Source of the DNA: Lathyrus oleraceus
Lineage: Eukaryota > Streptophyta > Magnoliopsida > Fabales > Fabaceae
Length of the DNA stretch: 64,000 nucleotides
Direction of reading: 5' to 3'
Assembly: GCF_024323335.1 (NCBI RefSeq)
Contig: NC_066583.1
Span: 412,126,031-412,190,030 of the forward strand
Below the pieces are notes generated by a model. That model searched no databases. It was not told where the DNA came from and saw only the letters and a program-made list of their open reading frames with translations. Made by a program: the position numbers and the translations under genes. Position 1 is the first letter of the stretch. Every line of letters starts with the position of its first letter. Of this stretch, positions 26,601-36,619 are shown one piece after another.

Positions 26601-29600
26601 TAAGACATCGTTCCTTTGGTCTGGAATGTCTTAATTCTGTCAGATCAGATACTGCTTCGACCCGATAAAGAGAATCGCATTTTTGTTGTTTGAGATGTTG
26701 CTTCATCAATAGGAAGAGTCTCATTTCAGATTTCTTTGAGATTACTACTCTAGTGTCCTCAAAGAGTATTAGATTCAATTAAGGTATCATTCCGTCGTTC
26801 GAAATATCTTAATTCTATCGTATAAGATACTGCTTCAATTCGACATAGAGAATCTCATTTTCTTTACTGTTTGAGATGCTACTTCATCAATATGAAGAAT
26901 CTCATTTCAGATTTCTTTGAGACACTGCTCTAGTGTCCTCGAAGAGTCTTAGATTCAATTAATGTATCATTACCTCGTTCTGAATATCTTAATTCTATCG
27001 TATAAGATACTACTTCAATTCGACACAGAGAATCTCTATTTCTTTACTGTTTGAGATGCTGCTTCATTAATATGAAGAGTCTCATTTTAGATTTTCTTAA
27101 AATACTGCTCTAGTGTCCTCGAAGAATATTAGATTCAATTAAGGTATCATTCCCTCGTTCATAATATCTTAATTCTATCGTATAAGATACTGCTTTTATT
27201 CGACACAGAGAATCTCATTTTCTTTGCTGTTTGAGATGCTGCTTCATCAATATGAAGAGTCTCATTTCAGATTTTTTAGAGATACTGCTCTAGTATCCTC
27301 GAAGATTCTTAGATTCAATTAAGGTATCATTCCCTCGTTCGAATATCTTAATCCTATCATATAAGATACTGCTTCGACTCGACATAGAGAATCTCATTTT
27401 CTTTACTGTTTGAGATGCTGCTTCATCAATATGAAGAGTCTCATTCCAGTTCTTCTAGGGATACTGCTCTAGTATCTTCGAAGAGTTTTGGATTCAATTA
27501 AGGTATCATTCCCTCATTCGAAATATCTTAATTCTATCAGATAAGATACTACTTCGATTCGACATAGAGAATCTCATTTTCTTTACTCTTTGAGTTGCTG
27601 CTTCATCAATATGAAGAGTCTCATTTCAAATTTCTTTGAGATTACTGCTCTAGTGTCCTCGAAGAGTATTAGATTTAATTAAGGTATCATTCCCTCATTC
27701 GGAAAATCTTAATTCTATCGTATAAGATACTGCTTCCATTCGACATAGAGAATCTCATTTTCTTTAATGTTTGAGATGCTGCTTCATCAATATGAAGAGT
27801 CTCATTTCATATTTCTTTGAGACATTTCTCTCGTGTCCTCGAAGAGTCTTAGATTAAATTAAGGTATCATTACCTCGTTCGGAATATCTTAATTCTATCG
27901 TATAAGATATTGATTCGATTCGACACAGTGAATCTCATTTTCTTTATTGTTTGAGATGTTGCTTCATCAATATGAAGAGTCTCATTTCAGATTTTTTTTA
28001 AATACTGCTCTAGTGTCCTCGAATAGTCTTAGATTCAGTTAAGGTATCATTGCCTCGTTTGGAATATCTTAATTCTATCGTATAAGATACTGCTTCGATT
28101 CGACACAGAGAATCTCATTTTCTTTGCAGTTTGAGATGCTGCTTCATCAATATGAAGAGTCTCATTTCAGATGTTTTAGAGATACTGCTCTAGTATCCTC
28201 TAAGAGTCTTAGATTCAATTAAGGTACCATTATTTCATTTGGAATATCTTAATTCTATCATATAAGATACTATTTCGACTTTACACAGAGAATCTCATTT
28301 TCTTTACTGTTTGAGATGCTGCTTTATGAATATGAAGAGTCTCATTTCAGTTTTCTTTGAGATTACTGCTCTAGTGTCCTCGAAGAGTCCTACATTCACT
28401 TAAGGTATCATTCCCTTGTTTGGAATGTCTTAATTCTATCGTATAAGATACTGGTTCGATTCGACACAGAGAATCCCATTTTCTTTACTGTTTATAGATG
28501 CTGTTTCAATAATATGAAGAGTCTCATTCCAGTTCTTCTAAAAATACTGCTCTAGTGTCCTCTAAGAGTCTTATATTCAATTAAGACATCGTTCCTTTGG
28601 TCTGGAATGTCTTAATTCTGTCAGATCAGATACTACTTCGACCCGATAAAGAGAATCTCATTTTTGTTGTTTGAGATGTTGCTTCATCAATAGGAAAAGT
28701 CTCATTTCAGATTTCTTTGAGATTACTACTCTAGTGTCCTCAAAGAGTATTAGATTCAATTAAGGTATCATTCCGTCGTTCGAAATATCTTAATTCTATC
28801 GTATAAGATACTGCTTCAATTCGACATAGAGAATCTCATTTTCTTTACTGTTTGAGATGCTACTTCATCAATATGAAGAATCTCATTTCAGATTTCTTTG
28901 AGACACTGCTCTAGTGTACTCGAAGAGTCTTAGATTCAATTAAGGTATCATTACCTCGTTCTAAATATCTTAATTCTATCGTATAAGATACTACTTCGAT
29001 TCGACACAGAGAATCTCATTTTCTTTACTGTTTGAGATGCTTCTTCATTAATATGAAGAGTCTCATTTTAGATTTTCTTAAAATACTGCTCTAGTGTCCT
29101 CGAAGAATCTTAGATTCAATTAAGGTATCATTCCCTTGTTCATAATATCTTAATTCTATCGTATAAGATACTGCTTTTATTCGACACAGAGAATCTCATT
29201 TTCTTTGCTGTTTGAGATGCTGCTTCATCAATATGAAGAGTCTCATTTCAGATTTTTTAGAGATACTGCTCTAGTATCCTCGAAGATTCTTAGATTCAAT
29301 TAAGGTATCATTCCCTCGTTCGAATATCTTAATTCTATCATATAAGATACTGCTTCGACTCGACATAGAGAATCTCATTTTCTTTACTGTTTGAGATGCT
29401 ACTTCATCAATATGAAGAGTCTCATTCCAGTTCTTCTAGGGATACTGCTCTAGTATCTTCGAAGAGTTTTAGATTCAATTAAGGTATCATTCCCTCATTC
29501 AAAATATCTTAATTCTAGCAGATAAGATACTACTTCGATTCGACATAGAGAATCTCATTTTCTTTACTCTTTGAGTTGCTGTTTCATCAATATGAAGAGT

Positions 29601-30139
29601 CTCATTTCAAATTTCTTTGAGATTACTACTCTAGTGTCCTCGAAGAGTATTAGATTTAATTAAGGAATCATTCCCTCATTCGGAATATCTTAATTCTATC
29701 GTATAAGATACTGCTTCCATTCGACATAGAGAATCTCATTTTCTTTAATGTTTGAGATGCTGCTTCATCAATATGAAGAGTCTCATTTCATATTTCTTTG
29801 AGACATTTCTCTAGTGTCCTCGAAGAGTCTTAGATTAAATTAAGGTATCATTACCTCGTTTGGAATATCTTAATTCTATCGTATAAGATATTGCTTCGAT
29901 TCGACACAGTGAATCTCATTTTCTTTATTGTTTGAGATGTTGCTTCATCAATATGAAGAGTCTCATTTCAGATTTTTTTTAAATATTGCTCTAGTGTCCT
30001 CGAAGAGTCTTAGATTCAGTTAAGGTATCATTGCCTCATTTGGAATATCTTAATTCTATCTTATAAGATACTGCTTCGATTCGACACAGAGAATCTCATT
30101 TTCTTTGCAGTTTGAGATGCTGCTTCATCAATATGAAGA

Positions 30140-30144
30140 GTCTC
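30140..30144. repeat. Target-site duplication GTCTC, left copy
   Basis: GTCTC directly precedes the TG end of the left LTR and is repeated at 38029-38033 directly after the CA end of the right LTR. The 5-bp size is normal for Ty1-copia integration. Joining the flanks restores a normal satellite monomer. Confidence 0.95.
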
Positions 30145-30168
30145 TGAAATTCTAGTTATCAGACTTTG

Positions 30169-30195
30169 GATGTCACACTGGTTGTTATGACATCC
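30169..30195. repeat. Repeated TGTCAC/TGACAT motif, LTR copy 1
   Basis: GGATGTCACACTGG followed by TTGTTATGACATCC. It is one of at least six related blocks in this element built from a TGTCA(T/C)(G/A)ACAT core and a nearby second (T)GACAT(T). An identical block lies 6,489 bp to the right in the other LTR. Confidence 0.6.
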
Positions 30196-30729
30196 AATTC
30201 TGCACAGACAGGGATTATGCAGAACTTAACAGTAAGTGCAGTAAATAACACAAGTAATTGTTCACCCAGTTCAGTCCAACATGACCTACGTCTGGGGGCT
30301 ACCAAGCCAGGGAGGAAATCCACTATTAGTAGTATCAATTCAAAGCTAAACTCACCCGTTTACAACTTATCACTTAATCCCTACCCAATGCAATTTCAAT
30401 CTTGACCTAAGATCAGAGTTCCTACTCACTCCCCCTCAATCACCTCAGTGATATTAAAGACACTTTGAAGTCACACTTCAAAAACAACTCTTGATTATGC
30501 TTCACAGCTTAAATCAAGATACACAGCACTCACGCTTAAAAGCTTTGAGTGACACAACACTTACAACTCAATGAACACCCTATGCCAAAGCAATCATCTA
30601 CTTGATAATGGCTTGGCTTACAAGATACGTCTAATACTAGACTTACACAAATACAGCAGTGAAGTATGATGGACACACTAAATCTTCACGCCTCAAAATC
30701 TCTGAAACTGAATGAAGGAATGCCTTCCT

Positions 30730-30736
30730 TTTTATA
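30730..30736 (-). promoter_or_regulatory. TATA box in the 3' LTR
   Basis: Copy of the TATAAAA box of the 5' LTR. On the minus strand this LTR could drive transcription outward into the left satellite segment. Confidence 0.55.
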
Positions 30737-30970
30737 TTGCAGCACCTGGGCTTTTGCACCTGTATTTTCCTGAATTTTAGGTCACACAAGTTCCCTCAAA
30801 TTCAACATTTAGGTTGCTAACAAATAGGCTATTTGTTAGGTTCATTGAATGTAGCTTGGTTGTTGATTTCCTGGATTTTCTCTCAGCTGTTGAATCCCTA
30901 AAGAATAGCCTGAGAAAAAGCTGAAACAGAAAACTGAACAACCTACAATTTAGCATATGCTGTCAGGCAT

Positions 30971-31490
30971 GAATGTCACGACATTCAGCTTGACATCAAG
31001 GTCCATATGCTGAGTCTGTTTTTCCAGAAAACAGACTGTACAATTTTGCTGACCTGTACATGATCAAGATGATCATACTACAGTAACAACTTACATTAAT
31101 AAATGTCAAAGTGTCCAACTTAACATTTACACATTTGGCCTTAAGTTAGTTCTGTTATTCTCTTGAAGAACAAACTAAGTTACATGCTGAAGTATAACAG
31201 AACACCACTCTGTCTAATCTTCAGCAGCTGCTTTCAATGATGAATGTCATAACATCCAGTTTGACATTCAGTCAGTAGGCCTTATGCCAGGTCTGGTTCT
31301 TCCTTGATAACCAGACTGCACTTAAATACTAAGTTCTAACAGAACTCCTGCTGTTCTATTCCTTAGTATCTGTTGACAGGTATGAACGTCACAGCATCCA
31401 GTTTGACATTCAATAAATCCTGTGTTAGCTAGTCCTGCAGTAACTACAATGTAGTTACACGTACATGTCATGACATCAGTCAAGACATTA
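30971..31490. repeat. Cluster of palindrome-bearing motifs in U3 of the 3' LTR
   Basis: Four blocks at 30971-30998, 31242-31270, 31384-31411 and 31464-31490. Each reads about as GAATGTCACGACATTCAG followed by TTGACAT(TCA), and the last has the perfect palindrome ATGTCATGACAT. The copies differ at a few bases but keep both half-sites. The same cluster recurs at 37460-37979 in the 5' LTR. They lie upstream of the TATA box (minus sense), where enhancer elements would sit. Confidence 0.65.
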
Positions 31491-31539
31491 GTACCCATCT
31501 AGTGTTTTACCATATAATGCAGCCAATTAAACACCTACA

Positions 31540-31555
31540 AACTCCCCATTTGGCA
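31540..31555 (-). promoter_or_regulatory. Polypurine tract
   Basis: On the minus strand GCCAAATGGGGAGTT directly precedes the TGTAGG start of the 3' LTR. A GCCAAATGGGGAG-type tract is typical of SIRE-lineage elements and would prime plus-strand DNA synthesis. Confidence 0.85.
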
Positions 31556-32058
31556 AATTTTTGGCTAAAACACTTTGATCCCCATAACAGAGTTCATGGC
31601 AGCGGAATCACACACCTAGCAGGAAATAATACAAGCTAATACACTCAGAGTGGCAGCACACTCACACACATGGAAGTTAAATAAAAACTTCACATAGCAG
31701 CACACACATATTAGAAGTTGCACCTAAACTTCAACATCAGCTGCAAAGGGGGGGGGGGGGAAGTTAAATAAAAACTTCACACACATATCAGCATACACAC
31801 AGAGGCATACAACAGCATATACAGAAGCTACATACACACTTCATCACACAGCAGCTGTAGTAGGGAAAACTTCAATCTGTCATGAATGAGAACCTGTTTT
31901 AATAAAGTTTAACAATGTAAACTTCTGTTGTCCTGGGGTATCACTACTTTGTCACTCCCCCTTTTTGTCAAAAATGTTGCCAAAGCAACACTTTAATTTA
32001 CAGATCCACAAATAGTAATTAGAATTACACACATGACAGAAAAACACAAAAGATGTGA
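31556..32058 (-). other. Copia element 3' untranslated region
   Basis: 503 bp between the env-like stop (TAA at 32059-32061) and the PPT, with no open frame of note. It contains a run of 13 G on the plus strand (31748-31760), flanked on both sides by near-identical AAGTTAAATAAAAACTTCA blocks (near 31675 and 31761) and CA-rich microsatellite-like stretches. Long untranslated spacers are common in this lineage. Confidence 0.7.
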
Positions 32059-32670
32059 TTAATCCTCAGCCTCATCATCAGCCTCCTCATCAGCCTCCTC
32101 TTCAGAGCTGGCCTCTTCCTCCTCCTCAGCAATTTGCCCATCAGCTCCATCCGTGTCCTCAGCAGTAGACTCCAGTTGCAAGATGAGCTGTTCCAGTGCA
32201 TGCTTTCTAGCTTCCAGCTCTTTGCAGGTCTCTTTGAGAACTGCAATAACATCAGCTTTGTCTGGTTGGTTGCCAGCTTTGGAAGTCTCTCCCGATGTCA
32301 AGACAATGTCAGGGACATGCTTGCCCAGGAACAGTTTGTAGCTGAAAGCCAATGGACTCTCTCTTCTTTTCACGAAGTCATTATCTGTCAGGATGTGTGG
32401 AAATTGATTCAGCACAATTCCACATATGAGAGATGGAAAGGCAATGGGTCCCTTCACACTAAAGCTCCCAGCATGCTTCATTGTCTGATCAAATATGTAA
32501 GCACCATAGTCCACCTTTGCCTTGGTTCCCACTGCATAGATGAACTTCCCTAATGCCACAGACACAGTTGACTTGTGGTTAGTGGGTACCCAGTTGGCTG
32601 CTCCAACTTTGTGTAGCATTGCATACTTAACACTTAGTGGCTGGCCACTAGCTTCCCTTTGAGAGGCCAT
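32059..32670 (-). pseudogene. Envelope-like ORF, C-terminal part after the frameshift
   Basis: 203 codons, overlapping the upstream part by 37 bp in a different frame. The conserved domain resumes at about residue 12 (LSVKYAMLHKVGAANWVP; then KFIYAVGTKAKVDYGAYIFD) and runs to about 125. A short heptad-like segment (about 140-170, KELEARKHALEQLILQLE) and a very acidic tail (about 172-203, Glu/Asp/Ala) follow. The first 11 residues are out-of-frame sequence, so the ATG here is probably not a true start. Alternative: a programmed shift rather than a lesion, but no slippery heptamer is evident. Confidence 0.75.
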
Positions 32671-34043
32671 TTTCGGACATGCTTTGCAGTGATGACTTGA
32701 CAGACTGTATTGTCAGTCACTTCAAGCTCTGGTTGCTCTTCATCCGCTCTTCCCAGATACTGATTTATCACAGAGGGGGAAAAGGTCACACATTTGCCAC
32801 GCACATAGACCTTTCGAAATTCCTTGGATCTCCCATCAGCACACTCCTCTGACAGATTTACAATGAACTCCTTCACTAAGGTCTCATAGGACTTAGGAAG
32901 TTGAGACACAGTTCTTATCAACCCTGCTTCTTTGATGAGATCCACAATCTCCTTACAGTCCAATGCATTCTGTGCCAGTTCTCTCTCCAGGGCCAGCCTC
33001 TTGTGGTATACATACTTCCACCTGTTAACACTGGAGGCAAAGTGGAAGGACACATTGTCAATGGGAACTTCTGGGACACTGGTTGCCAGCCTGCTGGAAG
33101 AAGGCTTCTTCCTGGGCATGGATGTTGTGACATCACATGGGACATCAGATTCAGACTCAACCACCACAGCCTTGGTCTTCAACTTCTTAGGCACTTCTTT
33201 GCTCCAAGCTTTTGTAGGTCCATAGCTTTTCCTCTTGTGTGCACTCTCTGACTCTGGTTGCTTGTGAGGATTTGTTTCACCAACTTCCTTGGAGGGGGAC
33301 TTCTGCTCCACAGCCTTTTTCTCCCTTCTAGTCCTAACTCTCTTGGCTATCCTAGGGACAACTGTAGCCAGAAGTTCATTGTCCGAGAGCTCTTCCACGT
33401 TAATCGTTTCAGTCCTAGGGTTGTCCTCAACACCTGGAGTAACATTGGCCTTCTCACCTCTCACTTTGCCTGAGGGTTTTTCAGTCTTTGATCCCTCATG
33501 AGCATCTGGTTGCTCAACATTGTCAGTGACATTTTTCCTCAACACTACAGCTTTATCTTGACATGCAGCAATATCAGGAATGATTGTGTTCAAGGGAACA
33601 GAAACCCCAGGAACATTTCGATTGCCAGATAGTATCTGAGTGACGATAGTTGCAATGGAGTTATGTACATACCTTGACCCTTCCCTTGTGTGTTCATCAA
33701 GGGCGATTTCTGATGAAAACCCGGTGACCGTTTCCTTAGGTCTTCTTGCATGGGACGAAGTTGCTGCGTCACCAGCTGGATCCTCCCGGGTATGGTGGTA
33801 AGAGTCGGTGCTGAGAGAATCAGACATGGTGGTGTACGAGGAGGTATCGGATTGACGAGCCATGCTGAAAATCTGAGAGGGAAGATGAACCGTTTCTTTG
33901 GACGAGGGTTTGCACGAGTGGAGAATGAAACGACTGAATGTGAAACGCTTTATGCAAGAGTAAGGTCTATTGGATTTTGACCACTCAGCGCTCACTATTT
34001 GTTTAATAATTTGACTTATTAAACAGTAGCTAACTAACTTCAT
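32634..34043 (-). pseudogene. Envelope-like ORF, N-terminal part, ended by a frameshift
   Basis: 469 codons, in phase with the leaky TAG of the frame upstream. The first 60 residues read as a linker. A better internal start is M61 (MARQSDTSS, codon at 33861-33863). About 61-340 is a low-complexity, Ser/Lys/Glu-rich region with basic stretches (RVRTRREKK, RKKPSSSR). About 345-469 is the start of the conserved 'putative plant transposon protein' domain (FHFASSVNRWKYVYHKRLALE; VRGKCVTFSPSVINQYLGR). The frame stops at TAA (32634-32636), in the middle of the domain. The domain continues in another frame in the next entry, so one base appears lost between about 32,636 and 32,670. No clear signal peptide or membrane helix is visible; 'envelope-like' is a positional name. 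Its function is unknown. Confidence 0.8.
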
Positions 34044-34052
34044 TAGTTGCTA
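34044..34052 (-). promoter_or_regulatory. Stop codon in a readthrough context, TAG CAA CTA
   Basis: The gag-pro frame stops at TAG (34050-34052). The next six bases are CAA CTA, and the next codon (ATG, 34041-34043) opens the env-like frame in the same phase. TAG followed by CAR YYA is the leaky-stop context known from tobacco mosaic virus replicase and reported to drive env-like expression in soybean SIRE1. Readthrough here would give a Gag-protease-env-like fusion. Confidence 0.75.
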
Positions 34053-36563
34053 CAACTTTTCAGACGCACGCATTCCCTTTTTGCCCTTACTATTTTCACC
34101 CTTAGTAATGTACAATGTCATGACATTCTGGGTGACATTGTACTCTATCTGCATCAGGTTCCTCCAAACTAGAGATGACCACTTGCCACCACAAGCTAGG
34201 TACTGAGTTTCTGCCGACGTCAATAACACACACCTCTGTCTATCCCTTGCTGTCATCTCAGTTGTATGATGACCAATGGGAACCAAGGGCTCATTACTTT
34301 TGAGCAGACACTTTCCATAGCCTGTCTTTTTATCTAAAGGCAGATATGAGGCTCTTCTCATAGCTCCCTTGGAGATGCTCTTCTTCACTCCTTTTACCTG
34401 AAGGGGGTCAAGTCTTCCATGTCCCAGCTTCCCTTCCTGATCTCCCTTGGCCAAAGGACACTTGGGAAGGTTGATAGAGTCTTTAGATTTCCATAGATAG
34501 CAATTATCTTTGGATCTATCTCCTCTCATCACTTCTTGATTGCACCCATTCAACACCACACATCCTCCCTTGGTAAACTCCACCTTGTATCCTTGGTCAC
34601 ACAGCTGGCTTATGCTTATGAGGTTCACAGTTAGTCCTTTCACTAACAATACATCACTCAATTTTGGAGTTTCTGGACAGTCAAGTTTCCCAACACCCAT
34701 GACTTCTCTTTTAGTTCCATCACCTAATGTCACAGACTTGGTGTTAGAGGGATGTAGATTCACCACTAGGTTGTTCATCCCAGTCATATGCCTTGAGCAG
34801 CCACTATCAAGGTACCAATCTTGTCTGATATGTCCCCTTGAAGAAGTGTGGGCAAGGTTAGCAACACACTGTTGATTCTCAGGCAAGAAGTGAATCTTGG
34901 ATGCCAGCTTCTTAGGATTGACCTGAGGTGTCTGCTTAGCCGCCCATGTTTGTTTCTTAATGGGGACATTATGCGTAGACACCTTTTTCTTAGGTCTACC
35001 TTGAGGGGTCTGGTTTGGGTAACCATGCAGCCTATAGCAGAATGGTTTTATGTGACCGAATCTACCACAGTAATGACATTTCCATCTCTTGAATTTCTTC
35101 TTCTGATGATTGTTCATTCTGGTTCCTCGATGTTGTGACTTTGGATGTGACTTCCCTTTGGATTTCTGAACTTTAGCCTTTGGGCGTTTGCGTTTAGCTG
35201 AGGATCTTTTCCCAAAGCCTAAACCAGATGTGGTTCCAGACTTCTGTCCTGTCTTCAGGATTTCTTCCAGGGTGTCAGATCCCTTATTCAACATTTTGAT
35301 GGATTTGGTCATTTGGTCTAGCTTAGAGATCAGCAAAGATATCTCACCCTTCAGACCCTCTATGACTTTCAGCTGCTCTAGTTTCTCAGCTTCTAGCTCT
35401 TTGATGAGTTTCTTATGCTTTTCTCCTTGGATGCAAACTTCTGCACTTTTAACACATAATTCTTTATATGAGGCAGCAAGCTCATCCAAGGTGAGTTCAT
35501 CTCCACTTGAGTTATCCTCTGAGGAACAAACACTGGTCAGAGCAGTGACATGTTTGGCCGATTCTCCTTCAGATTCACTCTCAGTGTCTTCTTCTGACCA
35601 GATGACAGATAGCCCTTTCCTTTGCCTCATGAGAAGGGTAGGGCAGTCAGCCTTAATATGACCATATCCTTCACATCCATGGCACTGGCTTCCCTTGCCT
35701 TGGTTGGCCTTTTCTTCATAAGTTGATCTTTTCTTTATGTCAGACGGGACGTTCTTGACATTAGGTCTACCCTGTTGATCAAATTTCTTTATGAGCTTGT
35801 TGAACTGTCTCCCAAGCATGGCTAAGGCTTCTGATATACTTTCATCACCTCCAGTACATCCTGCTTCTGACTCCTCTTCAGCATTAGATACAAAAGCTAT
35901 GCTTTTGTTCTTCTTCTCAGCATACTCACCCAAGCCCATTTCAAAGGTTTGGAGGGAACCAATGAGCTCATCCACCTTCATGTTGCATATGTCCTGCGCC
36001 TCCTCTATGGCTGTGACCTTCATAGCAAATCTCTTAGGCAAGGACCTGAGAATCTTTCTTACAAGTTTCTCTTCAGCCATTTTCTCACCTAGTCCACCAG
36101 AGGTGTTTGCAATTTCAAGAATATTCATGTGAAAGTCATGAATAGTCTCATCCTCTTTCATCCTCAGATTTTCAAACTTGGTGGTCAACATCTGAAGTTT
36201 GGAAATCTTCACCTTGGAAGTACCTTCATGAGTTACCTTGAGGGTATCCCAAACTTCCTTAGCTAGTTCACAATGGTGTACCAGCCTGAAGATGTTCTTG
36301 CTGATTCCATTGAACAGTGCATTCAAGGCCTTGGAATTTCCAAGAGCTAACGCCTCTTGCTCCTTGTCCCACTCTTCTTCAGGAATCTGCACACTGACTC
36401 CATCTTCACCTGTCCTCACTGGATGTTCCCATCCTTTGTTGACAGCTCTCCAGACTTTGCTGTCTAGAGATCTTAAGAAGGCTATCATACGAGGCTTCCA
36501 GTCATCATAATTAGATCCATCCAACATGGGTGGTCTGTTTGAGTGTCCTAAGTCCTTGTCCAT
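34050..36563 (-). CDS. Gag-protease polyprotein with an RNase H remnant; integrase and RT deleted
   Basis: An 837-residue frame ending in TAG. Residues 9-50 (NRPPMLDGSNYDDWKPRM) are the N-terminal DUF4219-type motif and about 80-210 the UBN2/copia Gag region that forms the particle. A first zinc knuckle is at C294, C297, H302, C307. A likely coiled coil spans about 360-430, then a K/R-rich stretch, then a second knuckle at C496, C499, H504, C509. The aspartic protease active site is D586-S-G in WYLDSGCSRHMTG. A GAG-pre-integrase segment follows to about 735. The frame then jumps to the end of pol: SAETQYLACGG (from S783) and MTLY (to 818) match the RNase H C-terminus. The whole integrase core and the RT (YVDD) region are missing, yet the frame stays open. 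The ATG at 36563 starts MDKDLGHSNRPP, a good family N-terminus, about 55 bp downstream of the PBS. Confidence 0.9.
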   Translation of the reverse strand: MDKDLGHSNRPPMLDGSNYDDWKPRMIAFLRSLDSKVWRAVNKGWEHPVRTGEDGVSVQIPEEEWDKEQEALALGNSKALNALFNGISKNIFRLVHHCELAKEVWDTLKVTHEGTSKVKISKLQMLTTKFENLRMKEDETIHDFHMNILEIANTSGGLGEKMAEEKLVRKILRSLPKRFAMKVTAIEEAQDICNMKVDELIGSLQTFEMGLGEYAEKKNKSIAFVSNAEEESEAGCTGGDESISEALAMLGRQFNKLIKKFDQQGRPNVKNVPSDIKKRSTYEEKANQGKGSQCHGCEGYGHIKADCPTLLMRQRKGLSVIWSEEDTESESEGESAKHVTALTSVCSSEDNSSGDELTLDELAASYKELCVKSAEVCIQGEKHKKLIKELEAEKLEQLKVIEGLKGEISLLISKLDQMTKSIKMLNKGSDTLEEILKTGQKSGTTSGLGFGKRSSAKRKRPKAKVQKSKGKSHPKSQHRGTRMNNHQKKKFKRWKCHYCGRFGHIKPFCYRLHGYPNQTPQGRPKKKVSTHNVPIKKQTWAAKQTPQVNPKKLASKIHFLPENQQCVANLAHTSSRGHIRQDWYLDSGCSRHMTGMNNLVVNLHPSNTKSVTLGDGTKREVMGVGKLDCPETPKLSDVLLVKGLTVNLISISQLCDQGYKVEFTKGGCVVLNGCNQEVMRGDRSKDNCYLWKSKDSINLPKCPLAKGDQEGKLGHGRLDPLQVKGVKKSISKGAMRRASYLPLDKKTGYGKCLLKSNEPLVPIGHHTTEMTARDRQRCVLLTSAETQYLACGGKWSSLVWRNLMQIEYNVTQNVMTLYITKGENSKGKKGMRASEKL
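34114..34140. repeat. Same palindromic motif inside the gag-pro 3' end
   Basis: AATGTCATGACATTCTGG followed by GTGACATT, inside the coding frame at residues about 808-817 (NVTQNVMTLY). It has the same architecture as the LTR motifs, in a region otherwise conserved as RNase H. Confidence 0.5.
34256..34430 (-). other. Internal deletion junction, integrase/RT lost
   Basis: Residues about 712-770 of the gag-pro frame change from a degenerate pre-integrase segment (KGVKKSISKGAMRR) to sequence related to the region before the RNase H end. In full-length SIRE-type pol the two are separated by roughly 900 or more residues. The exact breakpoint cannot be fixed without an intact relative. A second, smaller loss probably lies after residue 818, where the usual tail of pol is replaced by a K/G-rich stretch. 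Confidence 0.75.
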
Positions 36564-36619
36564 GGTACTAGAAAGTAACTTCCCTAGATCTCACCCAGAA
36601 ATTCACAGGCAGGGTGCCT

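Larger units (their letters stand above)
1..30144. repeat. Satellite array, ~180-bp monomer, left segment (continues off the left edge)
   Basis: Head-to-tail tandem repeat in one orientation throughout. A start marker of the form CTGCTCTAG recurs at 1, 180, 362, 542 and 720, giving monomers of 178-182 bp. Each monomer has the same order of blocks: CTGCTCTAGTGTCCTCGAAG, then TCTTAGATTCAATTAAG, then a dyad, then TATAAGATACTGCTTCGA, then a TTTGAGATGCTGCTTCAT hairpin arm. Divergence between neighbours is a few to about 15 percent by eye. Two classes alternate: the common one with GGTATCATTCCCTCGTTCGG and a minor one with GACATCATTCCTTTGGTCTG. It is AT-rich and has no coding potential. A monomer close to nucleosome length with HORs fits a centromeric or heterochromatic satellite by family knowledge, but CENH3 association cannot be seen from sequence. 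I do not recognise the satellite by name. Confidence 0.97.
16000..30144. repeat. Higher-order repeat zone 3, ~1,981-bp period (11-mer), left part
   Basis: Class 2 markers at 24619, 26600 and 28581 are exactly 1,981 bp apart, and the next one (38451) is also 1,981 bp away after subtracting the 7,884-bp insertion and one 5-bp target copy. Units at about 24.4-25.7 kb and 26.4-27.7 kb differ by only a few bases by eye. Between 18498 and 24619 the class 2 marker is absent for 34 monomers, a stretch that includes the tandem 1,980-bp duplication. Confidence 0.85.
30145..31539 (-). repeat. 3' LTR of the copia element
   Basis: 1,395 bp, the same length as the other LTR, with about 99.6 percent identity by eye. 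The PPT adjoins its inner end. It carries the same TATA box and the same set of palindrome-bearing motifs as the 5' LTR. Confidence 0.95.

Noticed and set aside
30166..30405. 79-codon plus-strand ORF in the LTR (also 36655-36894)
   Set aside because: Present twice because both LTRs carry it; it is antisense to the element and has no recognisable domain.
32025..32252. 75-codon minus-strand ORF
   Set aside because: Alternative frame over the acidic tail of the env-like part; its composition is that of a frame shadow.
35188..35661. 157-codon plus-strand ORF and other plus-strand frames between 32.1 and 36.5 kb
   Set aside because: Antisense shadows of the gag-pro and env-like frames.
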